Assembly (NCBI RefSeq): GCF_002943425.1
Contig: NZ_PTRA01000002.1
Location: 398,812-462,811, forward strand
Length of the DNA stretch: 64,000 bases
Origin: Siphonobacter curvatus
Lineage (GTDB): Bacteria; Bacteroidota; Bacteroidia; Cytophagales; Spirosomataceae
Direction of reading: 5' to 3'
Shown: positions 63,838 through 64,000 of the stretch, piece after piece
Layout: each line of letters begins with the position of its first letter
Numbering within the stretch: the stretch's first letter is position 1
Translations under genes and position numbers: made by a program
Notes under the pieces: model-generated
Told to the model about the DNA's origin: nothing
The model's database searches: none
The model's input: only the letters and a program-made list of their open reading frames with translations

Positions 63838-64000
63838 ATGACTAAACTCCGTTCAGGTTTTTTTATAGTACTGCTCCTGCTGGCGGCTAATGTGTTAGCT
63901 CAGCAACTCAACCAGCCCATTCCCTTCGACCCCCAAACCAAAGTGGGCAAACTGCCCAACGGGTTGACCTACTACATCCGTAAAAACGCTGAACCCAAGA
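63838..64000 (+). CDS. M16 (insulinase-like) peptidase, 5' end only
   Basis: The first 54 codons before the window ends. A signal peptide (hydrophobic [14 protein letters not shown], then Q) precedes [23 protein letters not shown], the typical opening of an exported M16 zinc peptidase. The HxxEH metal site lies beyond the edge. Confidence 0.85.
   Translation, partial: MTKLRSGFFIVLLLLAANVLAQQLNQPIPFDPQTKVGKLPNGLTYYIRKNAEPK

Noticed and set aside
1..64000. CRISPR arrays, tRNA or rRNA genes, transposases, prophage genes
   Set aside because: None seen. No regularly spaced repeats, cloverleaf-like structures or DDE-type genes were recognised by eye; a tRNAscan or covariance search would be needed to exclude small RNA genes.

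Overview
The window looks like a chromosomal segment of an aerobic, free-living Bacteroidota, most likely order Cytophagales (Spirosomaceae-like). The reasons are two SusC/SusD pairs with their own ECF sigma/FecR regulators, STN-domain TonB receptors, a large single-chain PurL, DUF4421 and DUF2024 proteins, Bacteroidota-type -7 elements (TAnnTTTG), few Shine-Dalgarno sites, and roughly 50% GC by eye. No rRNA, tRNA, transposase, prophage or CRISPR was seen.

Layout. 1-5738 (+): the tail of a penicillin acylase, a class C beta-lactamase-like hydrolase, and a soluble multi-PAS histidine kinase. 5909-20714 (-): a tightly packed ten-gene unit read as ECF sigma, FecR, SusC, SusD, heme/HEAT/cytochrome c protein, DUF1080, DUF4432, cupin isomerase, TIM-barrel isomerase and Gfo/Idh/MocA oxidoreductase. 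I infer uptake and oxidative (3-keto type) breakdown of a glycoside. 20982-24318: catalase facing an OxyR with both redox cysteines across a shared bidirectional terminator, then a YggS PLP protein. 24671-28264: a MocR/PdxR-type regulator, a gene-poor gap with a large stem-loop, and a cupin plus DHDPS-like aldolase pair.

28669-31304 (+): protoglobin, DUF2024, a His-rich secreted protein, a small CxxC protein and a MarR regulator with a four-cysteine tail, behind a perfect palindrome in the first promoter. 31345-41297: an MGH1-like glycoside hydrolase lipoprotein, purL, a LytS/LytTR two-component pair, DUF4421 and a second DUF1080. 41370-45740 (-): a cobalamin riboswitch, a TonB receptor of siderophore-receptor type and a PepSY membrane protein. 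46051-47263: a divergent HxlR / alpha-beta hydrolase pair with a clear operator. 47496-49800 (-): an unusual three-gene cassette of a subtilase without signal peptide, a stand-alone copy of its C-terminal domain, and an 88-residue Gly/Pro/Ser/Thr-rich peptide.

50113-60170 (+): an AraC regulator (apparently leaderless), an aldo/keto reductase, and a second ECF sigma (no usable start codon)/FecR/SusC/SusD/TlpA unit. 60270-63529 (+): a cysteine-synthase-like enzyme and a DsbD split over two genes. The window ends in a truncated M16 peptidase gene behind two copies of a hairpin element.

Best candidates for something not well described: the subtilase cassette (47496-49800), the protoglobin/MarR cysteine module (28621-31304), and the ECF-controlled oxidative glycoside operon (5909-20714). 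The B12 riboswitch in front of a siderophore-type receptor is the most solid functional re-assignment. All functions rest on reading motifs by eye; no database search was possible.
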